From: Bacillota bacterium
GTDB taxonomy: Bacteria; Bacillota; Clostridia; Acetivibrionales; DTU013
Length of the DNA: 64,000 nucleotides
Direction of reading: 5' to 3'
Assembly: GCA_023435305.1 (NCBI GenBank)
Contig: JAEYRV010000062.1
Span: 11,363 to 75,362 of the forward strand
Shown piece by piece: positions 17,003-26,251 of the stretch. Within the stretch, counting starts at the first letter, position 1. Each line of letters opens with the position of its first letter. Under the pieces are notes generated by a model, which had not been told where the DNA came from, made no database searches, and saw nothing but the letters and a program-made list of their open reading frames with translations. A program made the position numbers and the translations under genes.

Positions 17003-17443
17003 TTATCTCCCACCTTCATTCAGATTATTTATTATCCTGGATAAATAATTTTCAAATTGCTCGATTTCCGAATCGCTGAACCCCTGATAAAAAATTTCGC
17101 TCATCTTTCGGGAAACCTCATCGTATTTGGCGCTTAACTCCCTCGATTTATTTGTGAGCGTTATTCTTATTTGCCGCCTGTCCGCCTTATCATAGTTGCG
17201 GTTGATAAGGCCAGCTTCCTCCATTCTGTCCAGCATGCTTGTGAGGGTGGTTTTCGCCAGTCCCGTTTTTCTTGACAGCTCGATGATCGGTACGGAATCC
17301 GCTTGCCACAGCACATATAAGATCCTGCCCTGGGCGCCGTTAAATTCGTCTATACTTGCTTCGCCGAGCAGTTTTTCAAAAACTCTGCCCTGCATCTGCT
17401 TAAGCTGAGAGACGAGAAAGCCCCCATTTGTTTTTTCAAGCAA
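17003..17443 (-). CDS. MarR family transcriptional regulator
   Basis: A winged-helix MarR-type regulator of about 146 aa: GFLVSQLKQMQGRVFEKLL, then the DNA-binding helices PIIELSRKTGLAKTTLTSML, and the wing region NYDKADRRQIRITLT. I take the TTG at 17443 as the start because GAGGTG sits 6 nt upstream; an ATG at 17449 overlaps that site. The promoter immediately upstream contains a repeated GTACTATAT motif, pointing to autoregulation. It heads an operon with the PNPOx-like gene. Confidence 0.88.
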   Translation of the reverse strand: MLEKTNGGFLVSQLKQMQGRVFEKLLGEASIDEFNGAQGRILYVLWQADSVPIIELSRKTGLAKTTLTSMLDRMEEAGLINRNYDKADRRQIRITLTNKSRELSAKYDEVSRKMSEIFYQGFSDSEIEQFENYLSRIINNLNEGGR

Positions 17444-17468
17444 TAACATCACCTCGATTCCATATAGA

Positions 17469-17497
17469 ATTGTACTATATGGTACTATATATGTCAA
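17469..17497 (-). promoter_or_regulatory. MarR-operon promoter with embedded repeat operator
   Basis: On the minus strand TTGACA (17497-17492) and TACAAT (17474-17469) are separated by 17 bp. Within and beside the spacer, the plus strand shows GTACTATAT twice (17472-17480 and 17482-17490). Placement of the repeats over the promoter suggests that the MarR protein blocks its own transcription. Confidence 0.75.
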
Positions 17498-17546
17498 CAA
17501 CATTTATTCGCAGCATTATTCATTATCGACTTTTTTGTATGGAAAT

Positions 17547-17566
17547 AAAAAAAGCCATCCGGCTTT
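17547..17566 (-). terminator. Short intrinsic terminator read on the minus strand
   Basis: AAAGCC (17551-17556) and GGCTTT (17561-17566) form a 6-bp stem; on the minus strand the right arm is followed by a run of seven T. No minus-strand gene lies to its right, so it may insulate the marR promoter from antisense transcription of the helD side. Confidence 0.5.
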
Positions 17567-17739
17567 GTGTCTGCATTTGTCACCCTACAGCTATATTATA
17601 GCACATATAAAATTTCAATAACAGCCTTTTATTAGATGGTCAACCGATGTATCATATACTTTGCACATCCGCTGTTGACAGTTTCCATTCACACATAAAG
17701 GACATGCTTGAACTGCTAAATAAATCCCGGGAGGTATTT

Positions 17740-20040
17740 ATGATCACCGATAAGAATATTCTGGATGCTGAATCTGCATACCTTGAGAAGGTGACGGCTG
17801 AAATACGAAATCAGCTGGAAGCCGGGGTCAATGCGGCCGGAAGGTTTAAAAAGGATGCGATCCAGCTTCAAAAGGATATGTGGGAGGAGGTCAAATGCAG
17901 GCCCACCGGTTTATCCGACCTGGATGCCCCGGCCATGGCATGGCAATACCAGGCCGATATTGAAAATCAAGCCCGTAAATACAGATTTTCATACGACACT
18001 GTGCTGCGCCTTGAAAAAATGCTGAAAAACCCTTACTTCGGAAGGATAGACTTTATCGAGGACGGGGAGGGTGAGGAAGAGCAAATATATATAGGACTAG
18101 CTAACCTTTACTCGGGCGACAGCAGCGGCATACTTGTTTATGACTGGAGAGCGCCGATCTCCGGCATGTTCTATGATCATGAAACCGGCCCGTGCAGCTA
18201 TATGTCTCCGATGGGCGCTATACATGGCCGGATGCTGCTAAAAAGACAGTACAAGATCGAAAACCAGCGGATCGCATTTATGTTCGACAGCGATGTGCGG
18301 ATAAATGATGAAATGCTTCAGGAAATACTCGGTAAAAGTACCGACAGCAGGATGCGCACTATAGTAACCAGCATTCAGAAGGAACAGAACAGGGTAATCA
18401 GGGATGACCGGACCAGGATACTGATCGTCCAGGGCCCGGCCGGAAGCGGCAAGACCTCCATAGCATTGCACAGGGCGGCATATCTTCTTTACAGATACCG
18501 TGAAAGCATCAAATCAGAGAACATACTCATATTTTCTCCAAATCACGTATTTGAAGACTATATATCTAATGTCCTGCCCCAGCTTGGGGAAGAGAATATC
18601 AGCAGAAGTACTTTTGCAGACTTTTTCAAGGATCTTGTGGGTCCGGGCTGCCATCTTGAGACAATGAACCATCATATGGAGTATGTCCTCTCGGACGGCC
18701 CCGATCATGGAAGACTGATGAGTATAAGGCTGAAGGCGTCACGAGGCTTTCCCGGAGTAATAGGCAGATATGCGGAATACCTTGAAAGCGGCAAAAATAT
18801 TCAATTCACGGACTTGATCAGGAAGGGGAAGCTGATTATTTCGGCTGAGGAAATAAGGAGGCTTTTTGTCGAGGATTATAGCTATCTGCCCTATATCAAA
18901 CGCCTCAACAAGCTGAAGCAAAGGCTTCTATATCTGGTTGAGCCTTATGTTGAGGCTCTGACAGAGGAGATACTAAAAGGCGAGTTGGCACAGGACTCAT
19001 CATTGGATGATAAAGAGAAAAAAATCATGGCAGATATGAGATCCAAAGCCGAGTTTGATCAGGTTATGAATAAGATCGAGAGGATGACGGCCTTTGATAT
19101 AGTCGGCTTGTATAAGGACATGTTCAGGAACATCAGATTATTTGTGGACCCTGACACACAGTCCGGGCTTGAAGGTGATCCCGATATGCAGTCCGATCCC
19201 GGATCCACTCCTGATTTTCTGGAGGTTGCGTCGTCGTATACTGTACGTTGGCTCGAAAACAGGATCATCAATTATGAAGACCTTGCACCCGTAATATTGC
19301 TCATGATTTCACTGGGAGCTGATAATAATGCAAAAGCAATAAAGCATGTGATAATAGATGAAGCTCAGGATTACACGCCGGTGCAATATGAGATAATCAA
19401 AAGGGTCTTCGGACATAGCAACATGACAATACTGGGTGATCTCAATCAGTCGATAAACGCATACATGAATATAGGCAGCTTTGAAACTGCAGCGGATATA
19501 TTCGGATCGAAGGGCACCACAGTCATATCATTGACTAAAAGCTACCGTTCAACGAAGGCAATCGCCGATTTTTGCAACGAACTGCTCTTGACGGACAATG
19601 CTGCAGAACAGCTTGACAGAAGCGGCAATAAGCCTTTGGTAATTAAGACGGATAAGGATAAGCTTTTCAACAGGATCGCAGATGATATCAAAGGCCTGAA
19701 AAGCGAAGGCCATAAACTGATAGCGGTGATATGCAAAAATGTAAAACAATGTGAAGCGTATTATGAAGGTATCAAAGAGTTTACCGGTATCAGCCTGATC
19801 ACTGACCACAATGAAGAGTACCAGGGAGGCACAGTTGTGATCCCATCTTATCTTGCCAAGGGTCTGGAGTTTGATGCTGTGATCGTTTGCACGGCAGATT
19901 CATTCAACTATTCGAGGGAAGAGGACAGACGGCTGCTTTATACAGTATGCTCAAGGGCGCTGCATGAACTGCATCTATACTATTGTGATGAGTTGACACG
20001 CTTTATTAAGAAAATGAAGATGGATCTATATAAGCTATAA
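17740..20040 (+). CDS. helD: HelD-like superfamily 1 helicase (RNA polymerase-associated)
   Basis: A 767-aa UvrD/Rep-type ATPase with an N-terminal coiled-coil region (residues about 1-70) and Walker A GPAGSGKTS at about residue 235. Later motifs are VIIDEAQDYTPVQYE (Walker B), TILGDLNQSINAY, SLTKSYRSTKAIADF, and the C-terminal AKGLEFDAVIV and YTVCSRALHEL. This pattern is that of HelD, which binds RNA polymerase and recycles stalled complexes. The ATG at 17740 has GGAGG 5 nt upstream; the open frame extends 31 codons further but without a ribosome-binding site. The gene is monocistronic in appearance, followed by a lipoprotein gene. Confidence 0.85.
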   Translation: MITDKNILDAESAYLEKVTAEIRNQLEAGVNAAGRFKKDAIQLQKDMWEEVKCRPTGLSDLDAPAMAWQYQADIENQARKYRFSYDTVLRLEKMLKNPYFGRIDFIEDGEGEEEQIYIGLANLYSGDSSGILVYDWRAPISGMFYDHETGPCSYMSPMGAIHGRMLLKRQYKIENQRIAFMFDSDVRINDEMLQEILGKSTDSRMRTIVTSIQKEQNRVIRDDRTRILIVQGPAGSGKTSIALHRAAYLLYRYRESIKSENILIFSPNHVFEDYISNVLPQLGEENISRSTFADFFKDLVGPGCHLETMNHHMEYVLSDGPDHGRLMSIRLKASRGFPGVIGRYAEYLESGKNIQFTDLIRKGKLIISAEEIRRLFVEDYSYLPYIKRLNKLKQRLLYLVEPYVEALTEEILKGELAQDSSLDDKEKKIMADMRSKAEFDQVMNKIERMTAFDIVGLYKDMFRNIRLFVDPDTQSGLEGDPDMQSDPGSTPDFLEVASSYTVRWLENRIINYEDLAPVILLMISLGADNNAKAIKHVIIDEAQDYTPVQYEIIKRVFGHSNMTILGDLNQSINAYMNIGSFETAADIFGSKGTTVISLTKSYRSTKAIADFCNELLLTDNAAEQLDRSGNKPLVIKTDKDKLFNRIADDIKGLKSEGHKLIAVICKNVKQCEAYYEGIKEFTGISLITDHNEEYQGGTVVIPSYLAKGLEFDAVIVCTADSFNYSREEDRRLLYTVCSRALHELHLYYCDELTRFIKKMKMDLYKL

Positions 20041-20134
20041 TAATTATCTCCAAGAGAGGCCGATTTTACCCGGGATGTGTTATAATAATTGGAAGAATAT
20101 GCGTACATGTGATGCCGAAGGGGAGGTCAAGCAA

Positions 20135-21604
20135 ATGCCCAAAAGATCCGTTATAAGCTTGTTTGTGTGTATACTGCTTATTGTTTCTCAGCTGACAGGC
20201 TGTGTAGAAATCAAAGTACAGCAGCCTGAATCTCAGGATGACTCAACATCCCGCGCCGGTCAGGCACAGGAGGACCAGACATCAGGCCCTGATCAGACAG
20301 TCTCTGACGAACCGGTATCTGCCGCTGAAGGTGAAGAAGTTGCTGAACTTGCCGAAGCATGGGTCGAATATACTGAAGATTATGGTGGTTTGTCATTCCG
20401 TTACCCCAAGGGATGGAATGTCGAGATGAATGAATCGGTAGTAGCAATTGATAATGAAAAAACCAATGAGCAGATGATAATGGCAATGATCCCTTTCATC
20501 GAAGGCAATGATCCTACTGCTCTGGCCAGCGGTTTTGTCGCCATGCTGCAAACGGAAAATCCCAATTTAGAAGCTGCCAACTGGCGTACAAATCCTCAAA
20601 CCAGTGATAGTCAGGTCGTTTTTGACCTTTCTGATGAAGTAAACGGAAACAAATACAGCGGTACGGGAATCGTCATGAAGGATAGTCAGCAGGCAATCTG
20701 GTTTTCATACTTTTCACCTGAATCAGCCTACTCATATGACCGCAGTATTGAACTGCTGAAGAACTTTATAGGATCACTGGCAACAGCGTCAGGCTCAAAA
20801 GACCGCAATACGATCAACAGCTCTGAATCAGCATCTAAAATCGATGCCAATGCCAAGGGATTCATATTCGTTCTGGAATTTGCATTGGGGGCTCCGTTTA
20901 CTGCAGATCAGGAACAGGTGATTCTGGAAGAATTAAAAGACGGCTGGAGCTCGCTGACGGAAGAGGAACTGAGCAAGTATGACCAGTATCCGATATTTGC
21001 CAAGGCCATATTAACGATGAATCAGGGTGAGCTGGATGAAATGCGGGCAGAGCTCGAAAAGGCCATCAAGGAGTGGCTTGACGAATCTCCTGATACCGAT
21101 GAGGCAGTAAGGATGATCAAGGATCAGCTCAATGCCCGGGGCAGGGAAGTTATTACCGGTGATCCGCCGCTTACAGAGATGTCATTGACCGCATACAGTG
21201 AGATAATAGCCTATTCAAGATTACTGCATCAGAACCCCGAAGCAATGCCGGAACAGATATCTCCGGATTCCGTTTACGATATCAAAAACCAAGTACAGGA
21301 AAGCTGGGAAACATTTTCAAATGAGGAACAGCAGCAGATTGCTACATCTCCGGGTATATGGTTCTGTCTCAGAACATTGGTGAATAACGGCTCTAAAGGC
21401 GAGCAGGATAAAATCAGGAAAGATCTTGTCAAGCTTACACCTGAAACTCAGGCTACAAAAGACAGTAATGAGTCAGGAAACGGTAAAAAGCCGATGAGTA
21501 TGGCAGCACATAACTCATTGATGAATATTCAGCAAATGACCTTCAATCAATATATGTGGTCCCGTGGGTTCAACTATCATCCAACCTACGGAAAGATGTG
21601 GTGA
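20135..21604 (+). CDS. Lipoprotein with a PsbP-like domain
   Basis: A 489-aa exported lipoprotein: charged start, hydrophobic core and lipobox LTGC near residue 23, then a Gln/Ser/Asp-rich tether. Residues about 85-220 contain GGLSFRYPKGWNVEMNES and similar patterns typical of PsbP-like/DcrB-type domains. The remaining ~260 residues are helical and not recognised. The ATG at 20135 follows GGGGAGG; an earlier ATG at 20075 lacks one. The stop overlaps a possible GTG start of a small frame. Its operon neighbour to the right is an SLH surface protein, which suggests a cell-envelope setting. Confidence 0.75.
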   Translation: MPKRSVISLFVCILLIVSQLTGCVEIKVQQPESQDDSTSRAGQAQEDQTSGPDQTVSDEPVSAAEGEEVAELAEAWVEYTEDYGGLSFRYPKGWNVEMNESVVAIDNEKTNEQMIMAMIPFIEGNDPTALASGFVAMLQTENPNLEAANWRTNPQTSDSQVVFDLSDEVNGNKYSGTGIVMKDSQQAIWFSYFSPESAYSYDRSIELLKNFIGSLATASGSKDRNTINSSESASKIDANAKGFIFVLEFALGAPFTADQEQVILEELKDGWSSLTEEELSKYDQYPIFAKAILTMNQGELDEMRAELEKAIKEWLDESPDTDEAVRMIKDQLNARGREVITGDPPLTEMSLTAYSEIIAYSRLLHQNPEAMPEQISPDSVYDIKNQVQESWETFSNEEQQQIATSPGIWFCLRTLVNNGSKGEQDKIRKDLVKLTPETQATKDSNESGNGKKPMSMAAHNSLMNIQQMTFNQYMWSRGFNYHPTYGKMW

Positions 21605-21846
21605 ACCGGATAAAAAAACTTATATGGGAGCGAACTGTATTGCCATTTGTAAATATTATGAAAGTATCAAAAGGAACTACTGATCCGGATGAAATAAATA
21701 AAATGATGAAAGCCGCAAAAGAATTAGTGACTAAGGTATTGGGCAGCAGTGCGGTACCAAACTACTTTATCATTGATGAGTTGAATCCTGATGTCTGGGG
21801 ATTTGACGGGATTACAATGACTGAGCGAAGGAAGATGGGACAATGA
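21601..21846 (+). CDS. Small hypothetical protein overlapping the lipoprotein stop
   Basis: A frame of about 81 codons beginning at GTG 21601, overlapping the TGA of the lipoprotein gene by 1-4 nt, which would allow coupled translation. The product has no signal peptide or membrane segment and no motif that I recognise; it contains a charged helix around EINKMMKAAKELVTKVL. An ATG at 21658 is an alternative start. It could also be a remnant of a longer gene. Confidence is low. Confidence 0.4.
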   Translation: MNRIKKLIWERTVLPFVNIMKVSKGTTDPDEINKMMKAAKELVTKVLGSSAVPNYFIIDELNPDVWGFDGITMTERRKMGQ

Positions 21847-21875
21847 TGTGATCTGATGGTACTGTAAGATATTAG

Positions 21876-21903
21876 TTGCAATAAGAGATAATAGATATAT
21901 AAT
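21876..21903 (+). promoter_or_regulatory. Probable promoter of the SLH protein gene
   Basis: TTGCAA (21876-21881) and TATAAT (21898-21903) are 16 bp apart, about 70 nt before the start at 21974. Confidence 0.6.
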
Positions 21904-21973
21904 ATAATTATCCCGGTAGCGAACACAAGTGCAGATTGGCTAGAAATATATGTAATACATGTGGGGGTGTGAT

Positions 21974-22207
21974 ATGAAGCTGCGGAATCTATTATCTCTT
22001 CTCTTATGTATAATTCTATTGTCAGCTGTTTTTCCGATACAGGCTTTTGGTGCTGAAACTCCAGGACCGCATCCTGTATTCTCTCAAATGTCTGTTGCCG
22101 AATTCAATCGAGGCGCAACAGAAGATACATTTGCATCAATATTCCAACTGAACCGCGATCTGCCGGCATATGACTGGGGGCCCGGGGCTCCCGCTGAAGG
22201 TGATTAA
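21974..22207 (+). CDS. Signal-peptide fragment of a frameshifted SLH protein
   Basis: The ATG at 21974 follows GGGGGTG and encodes 77 residues: a Sec signal peptide (MKLRNLLSLLLCIILLSAVF onward, cleavage after AFGA) and a short secreted segment ending PGAPAEGD and TAA. On its own it is an odd product. The next frame continues from 22204 with LKGVTYKLADNV, and that large protein has surface-layer domains but no signal. I therefore read the two as one gene broken by a single-base change between about 22199 and 22207. The alternative is a real short secreted peptide. Confidence 0.7.
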   Translation: MKLRNLLSLLLCIILLSAVFPIQAFGAETPGPHPVFSQMSVAEFNRGATEDTFASIFQLNRDLPAYDWGPGAPAEGD

Positions 22208-25200
22208 AAGGGGTCACATATAAATTGGCCGATAATGTTGTCAAAGTGGACTCGGCGGTTACCCAAAGCATCAGGTCGGTTGAACAGGTGACCGGGAAAA
22301 AAAGCGGGTCTGCCAGCATTGACAGGATCATCGGCCAGGGGGGACTACTGAAGGCGGATTTGCTGAAATCATCTGTCGGGCAGTCGATAATCAAGCCCGG
22401 ATCTGTTTTCGTCGATGAAGAAAATGGACTGGCGTTCAAGGTGCCGTCCCTCCCGGGGCAGTCCGGAGATACATTTGATGGGTATGTCCCCGTAGTCAGG
22501 CCTTCTTTCAAAGAAGCTATAAAGGAATTTAACATTCCTGAACAGACTGTTCATTTGAACAAATCGAATATCTATTTTTTTGCCAATGATGTCGACGGCA
22601 ACAGCCTGAGCAAATATCTGGTACAGCCCGGCACTACATATACGATGTCTTATAATTCTGATCACGCAATGGAGCCGCTAGAACCAAAACATATCAATAA
22701 CGTTGTGACCGCTATGCGTCTGCCCGAGGAGGGCATTAAAGTAAGAGGCATCACTCGCAGCGGTTCGGTCTACGATGTTTATCTCAATGGGTATATGGCC
22801 TTTGGAGATATAGATCTCAATGCATCCTACAATTCAAAGGGCTATGAACTATATCTGACCTGTACAGAGGAGCTGCAGCTCCAGGCGAAGGTAGCCGTTG
22901 ATTTTGATGAGGAGATCAAGATCCCGCTATTCGGTCTGGGAATCAAGTTCGGCAATGGAATCGGAAGTGTGTCAGGCGGTCTTTTCCTTGTGGTCAGTGT
23001 CGACGGCAAGCTGACCATCCAGGCTGAAGCCCGGCAGTGGATGACTCTTGACAAAGCAGGACTGAAGGGCAAGTGCATTTTATATGTTCCGGTTTCTATA
23101 GGTCCTTTGTTTAAAATGGGTGATTACGGATTCGACCTTGATGCTCTGATGTATGGAGCTGTTGATGGTAAGATCAAAGCGGGAGCAGAGCTTGGCATCA
23201 GTGTCCTGGGTTTTGATTTGGTCGGAGCCGGGATATATGGAGGTATGGGAGTCAATTCCCAGTCTGACGGCAGCTATATAGATGCGAGGCTTTATGGGAT
23301 CGTCCAGGCTTATGCAAAGCTGATCGGCAAGACCAGGTATATCGTTAACTGGCAGCCTACGATCCTTCACAAAAGAATGAAGGATACAGCAGGTTACATT
23401 CTCTCTTTTAAGGAGGTCTGTGCCTACCGGGATGAAATCTGGGGGACTTTACATATCGATGGCGGTACTGCCGGATTTATCCCTGAGCCGGACAAGAATA
23501 TGACTATAATTGTGCGAAGGGCAGGTACGGCTGAAAGGTCGTATGCAGCAACGACAGACAAGGATGGAAAATTCCATGCAAGCGGTGTTGATCTGAAAAA
23601 GGATGATCAGGTCTACATCAGACTTCAGGCGAGAAACAGTGACAAAATGGTTCAGACCGAGGTCGTTACACCGACATTCCCGTTTGATAAAGCCCTCATG
23701 CTTGAGGCGGATTTTTTCAATGATTATGAGAAGGCTTATATACCGACAGTCATTGTAAGGGATTGGGTGACTGATAAACTTGTTGAGCTGAAATTCGATG
23801 TTTCCAAGGTCCCGGGCAGTACTCTCACCATCAATGGCAAGCCTGTATCAGGCCAAAACCAGTATGGCGAGTTTGTTCACACAGGGAACAATGTGCTGCC
23901 GTTTACAGAGTATAAGACGCAGCTTTCTTCCGAAGGTTTTGTGATAGGGCCGTCAAATACGATAATGTCAAGCGCAAGCTTCAGTTTGACGCCGCTGCGC
24001 ATACCGGTCTCTTCAGAAGTAACGGTCGAAAACGGCAAGCCTGTGGATGTGGGGAAGGACCTGGAAGCAGTTGTTCTTGTCAATGATCGGGGCAGTAAAG
24101 TATATACCGGAGATGCTGCATATGTAGTCAGCGCTTACACTGAAGACTCTCTCGGATGTCATCTGATCAACCCCGAAACAGGAATGCCTATGCTCCAGAA
24201 CGATTCCATCGAAGATCAGACTGTACAGATAAAGGCCATTGACCTCAACAAAGGGGAGGCTGACGGAACCTCGTATTTCTGTAATACAATATTGAAGAAG
24301 TGGTTCTGGGAAAATGCGAAGGACTCAACTGATCAAAATGTCAGAGAGCAGCAAGTGACTGCTCCGACACAGCCGGTACCTGAGATGGCTCCGACGGCGC
24401 CCAGTATAACGGCGCCCGGTATAACAGCGCCTATTCGTCAGCTGCCGGGCAGGCCAGCTCTGACGAACCCTGGCGGCTCCGAACCGGACGATTCCGATAC
24501 AGATACCGGTGGTTCCGGTATAACAGCTCCTTCTGTTCCACCAACCAACCCGGGATTGCCGCAGCAGACCACTGAGCCATCAACGGGCGGACAAATTACT
24601 GATACAAAAATAGAGCCGTATATCAAGCTGTATCCCATTGATCCCGGCTTTAGCACAATATTTGCAAATCCGCCGCAAAACACAATCATTCTGAGCTATG
24701 ATGATCCGGTTGACGACTGGTATAATAAATATTCAGTCTGGAACGGAACTACGGACAAGGATCTTTTAAATGTAGATGGCAGTAAATATTTCAAGTGGGA
24801 CAGCAAGGTGATCATCAAGTACGAGGGTGCTGAGATAATCGCAGAATACAAAGATGACCGCAGGGAATACGACGGAGACAACCGCATAGAGTATCTCTCC
24901 TCCGAATGGCTGGAAAAAGACGCGGAAGGACTGCTGAACCGCTACATTGAGAAGTACTCCAATATGACTACTATACCCATGCCGGATGAGATCAACAGGG
25001 AAGTCGGGATATCGAACCTTGGTAAGCTGCCCTCATGGTCCAAAGCTGCATCAGTGAAAATGGTAGATTCGGGAATCATGGATCTGGGAAGAGACGAAAG
25101 CTTCAAATCCGGCAATGTGAATCGCAGCGAGTGTGCAGCATACCTGTCCCGTGTTTTTGGAATAGCACCAGAATTTAGCAAAACATCTTTTTCTGATATT

Positions 25201-25560
25201 ATATATGTAAACCCATACATCCCCGAGATCAATGCAGCTGTCAGTTATGGGATCATCAGCGGCTATAATGCGCAGAGCTTCGGGCCGGGAGATCCTGTGA
25301 CACGTGAACAGATGGCGGCGATGGTTATGAGAGGTTTGAAAAAGAAATTGGGAAGCGGTCTTTCCATTACATCTGCAGGAAAGAGCTTCATAGACAATGG
25401 AAGCGTCAGTTCCTATGCAAAAGGCGCTGTCTCCGAGATCTCTGCCCTTGGGATAATGGGCGGCTATCCGGACGGAAGCTTCGGACCGAAGAAAAACATT
25501 ACCTTTGACGAGATGGCAGTGATGCTCAGTAAGGTTCAGGAACTGGTGACCAGAAAGTGA
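22204..25560 (+). CDS. Large surface protein with C-terminal SLH domains (main part)
   Basis: About 1,110 residues in a frame that opens right after a TGA at 22201; a TTG at 22225 is the only nearby start. The first ~700 residues look like beta-rich secreted domains, with a probable carboxypeptidase-regulatory/Ig-like segment near residues 410-460. A Pro/Thr-rich linker containing several ITAP repeats follows (about 24360-24600). The C-terminal ~190 residues carry three SLH domains (for example ISGYNAQSFGPGDPVTREQM and MGGYPDGSFGPKKNITFDEM), which bind pyruvylated cell-wall polymers. Such a protein needs a signal peptide, which lies in the preceding frame. Confidence 0.82.
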   Translation, partial: LKGVTYKLADNVVKVDSAVTQSIRSVEQVTGKKSGSASIDRIIGQGGLLKADLLKSSVGQSIIKPGSVFVDEENGLAFKVPSLPGQSGDTFDGYVPVVRPSFKEAIKEFNIPEQTVHLNKSNIYFFANDVDGNSLSKYLVQPGTTYTMSYNSDHAMEPLEPKHINNVVTAMRLPEEGIKVRGITRSGSVYDVYLNGYMAFGDIDLNASYNSKGYELYLTCTEELQLQAKVAVDFDEEIKIPLFGLGIKFGNGIGSVSGGLFLVVSVDGKLTIQAEARQWMTLDKAGLKGKCILYVPVSIGPLFKMGDYGFDLDALMYGAVDGKIKAGAELGISVLGFDLVGAGIYGGMGVNSQSDGSYIDARLYGIVQAYAKLIGKTRYIVNWQPTILHKRMKDTAGYILSFKEVCAYRDEIWGTLHIDGGTAGFIPEPDKNMTIIVRRAGTAERSYAATTDKDGKFHASGVDLKKDDQVYIRLQARNSDKMVQTEVVTPTFPFDKALMLEADFFNDYEKAYIPTVIVRDWVTDKLVELKFDVSKVPGSTLTINGKPVSGQNQYGEFVHTGNNVLPFTEYKTQLSSEGFVIGPSNTIMSSASFSLTPLRIPVSSEVTVENGKPVDVGKDLEAVVLVNDRGSKVYTGDAAYVVSAYTEDSLGCHLINPETGMPMLQNDSIEDQTVQIKAIDLNKGEADGTSYFCNTILKKWFWENAKDSTDQNVREQQVTAPTQPVPEMAPTAPSITAPGITAPIRQLPGRPALTNPGGSEPDDSDTDTGGSGITAPSVPPTNPGLPQQTTEPSTGGQITDTKIEPYIKLYPIDPGFSTIFANPPQNTIILSYDDPVDDWYNKYSVWNGTTDKDLLNVDGSKYFKWDSKVIIKYEGAEIIAEYKDDRREYDGDNRIEYLSSEWLEKDAEGLLNRYIEKYSNMTTIPMPDEINREVGISNLGKLPSWSKAASVKMVDSGIMDLGRDESFKSGNVNRSECAAYLSRVFGIAPEFSKTSFSDIIYVNPYIPEINAAVSYGIISGYNAQSFGPGDPVTREQMAAMVMRGLKKKLGSGLSITSAGKSFIDNGSVSSYAKGAVSEISALGIMGGYPDGSFGPKKNITFDEMAVMLSKVQELVTRK

Positions 25561-25640
25561 TAATGCAAAAGCCGATTATTGCTTTGTGACAGGACTGAGA
25601 AAATTCTTGAAGATGGTAAGTGACGAATGGTGTGATCGAC

Positions 25641-26117
25641 ATGAATGTGAGCAGAAGAAAAAAACTGATGTCATTAAGTGAAAAGTACCCGCCCTCCGAG
25701 TCATGCGGATGTATGGTTTGTCTCGGTTATTGCCGCCGGCCCGGCTGGTGGACTGTGGAACAGGCAGAAAAGGCCTTCAGCGCCGGCTATGCATATCGTA
25801 TGATGCTTGAGATTTCGCCAGAACTCACTTTTGGCGTCTTGTCACCTGCATTCAGAGGCAACGAAGGTAAAGCTGCAATGAATGTTTTTTCTCAAAACGG
25901 ATGCTGCTTTTTGAAAAATAATTTATGTGAATTGTATGAGACTGGGTTGATGCCGCTTGAGTGCAGTTTTTGCCATCATGACAGGATCGGCGAAGGCAGG
26001 ATATGTCATCTGGACCTGGAAAAGGACTGGAATACCGCTGCCGGACAGGTGCTGGTGAAGAAATGGATCAATGCAATGCAGCTGCATGCCTGGCGGCGTA
26101 TGGGGAAAGCTGAATAG
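25641..26117 (+). CDS. Cysteine-rich hypothetical protein
   Basis: About 158 residues with no signal peptide and many cysteines in clusters: CGCMVCLGYC near the N-terminus, CC in the middle, and LECSFCHHDRIGEGRICHLD toward the C-terminus. The arrangement suggests a bound metal (iron or zinc), loosely like YkgJ-type cysteine clusters, but this is inference. The start is uncertain because no strong ribosome-binding site is visible; GTG 25620 is an alternative. It follows the SLH gene after about 80 nt. I do not recognise a function. Confidence 0.6.
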   Translation: MNVSRRKKLMSLSEKYPPSESCGCMVCLGYCRRPGWWTVEQAEKAFSAGYAYRMMLEISPELTFGVLSPAFRGNEGKAAMNVFSQNGCCFLKNNLCELYETGLMPLECSFCHHDRIGEGRICHLDLEKDWNTAAGQVLVKKWINAMQLHAWRRMGKAE

Positions 26118-26251
26118 TGATCAGATGTTCATTGAGTGTTATGCTTACCAGTGTTATTTTTCAAAAAAATACCAATCTATTTCCTTTTGTGTTATAATTA
26201 CATATGGTATATCGTACAAGCAGTGAAAAAATGCGGGTTTGAGGGCGGATC

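Noticed and set aside
22199..22213. Programmed -1 frameshift in the SLH gene
   Set aside because: An A-AAA-GGG heptamer is present but lies after the TAA stop, so it cannot cause the slip; no other slippery site is in the short overlap (22202-22207). A plain indel is more likely.
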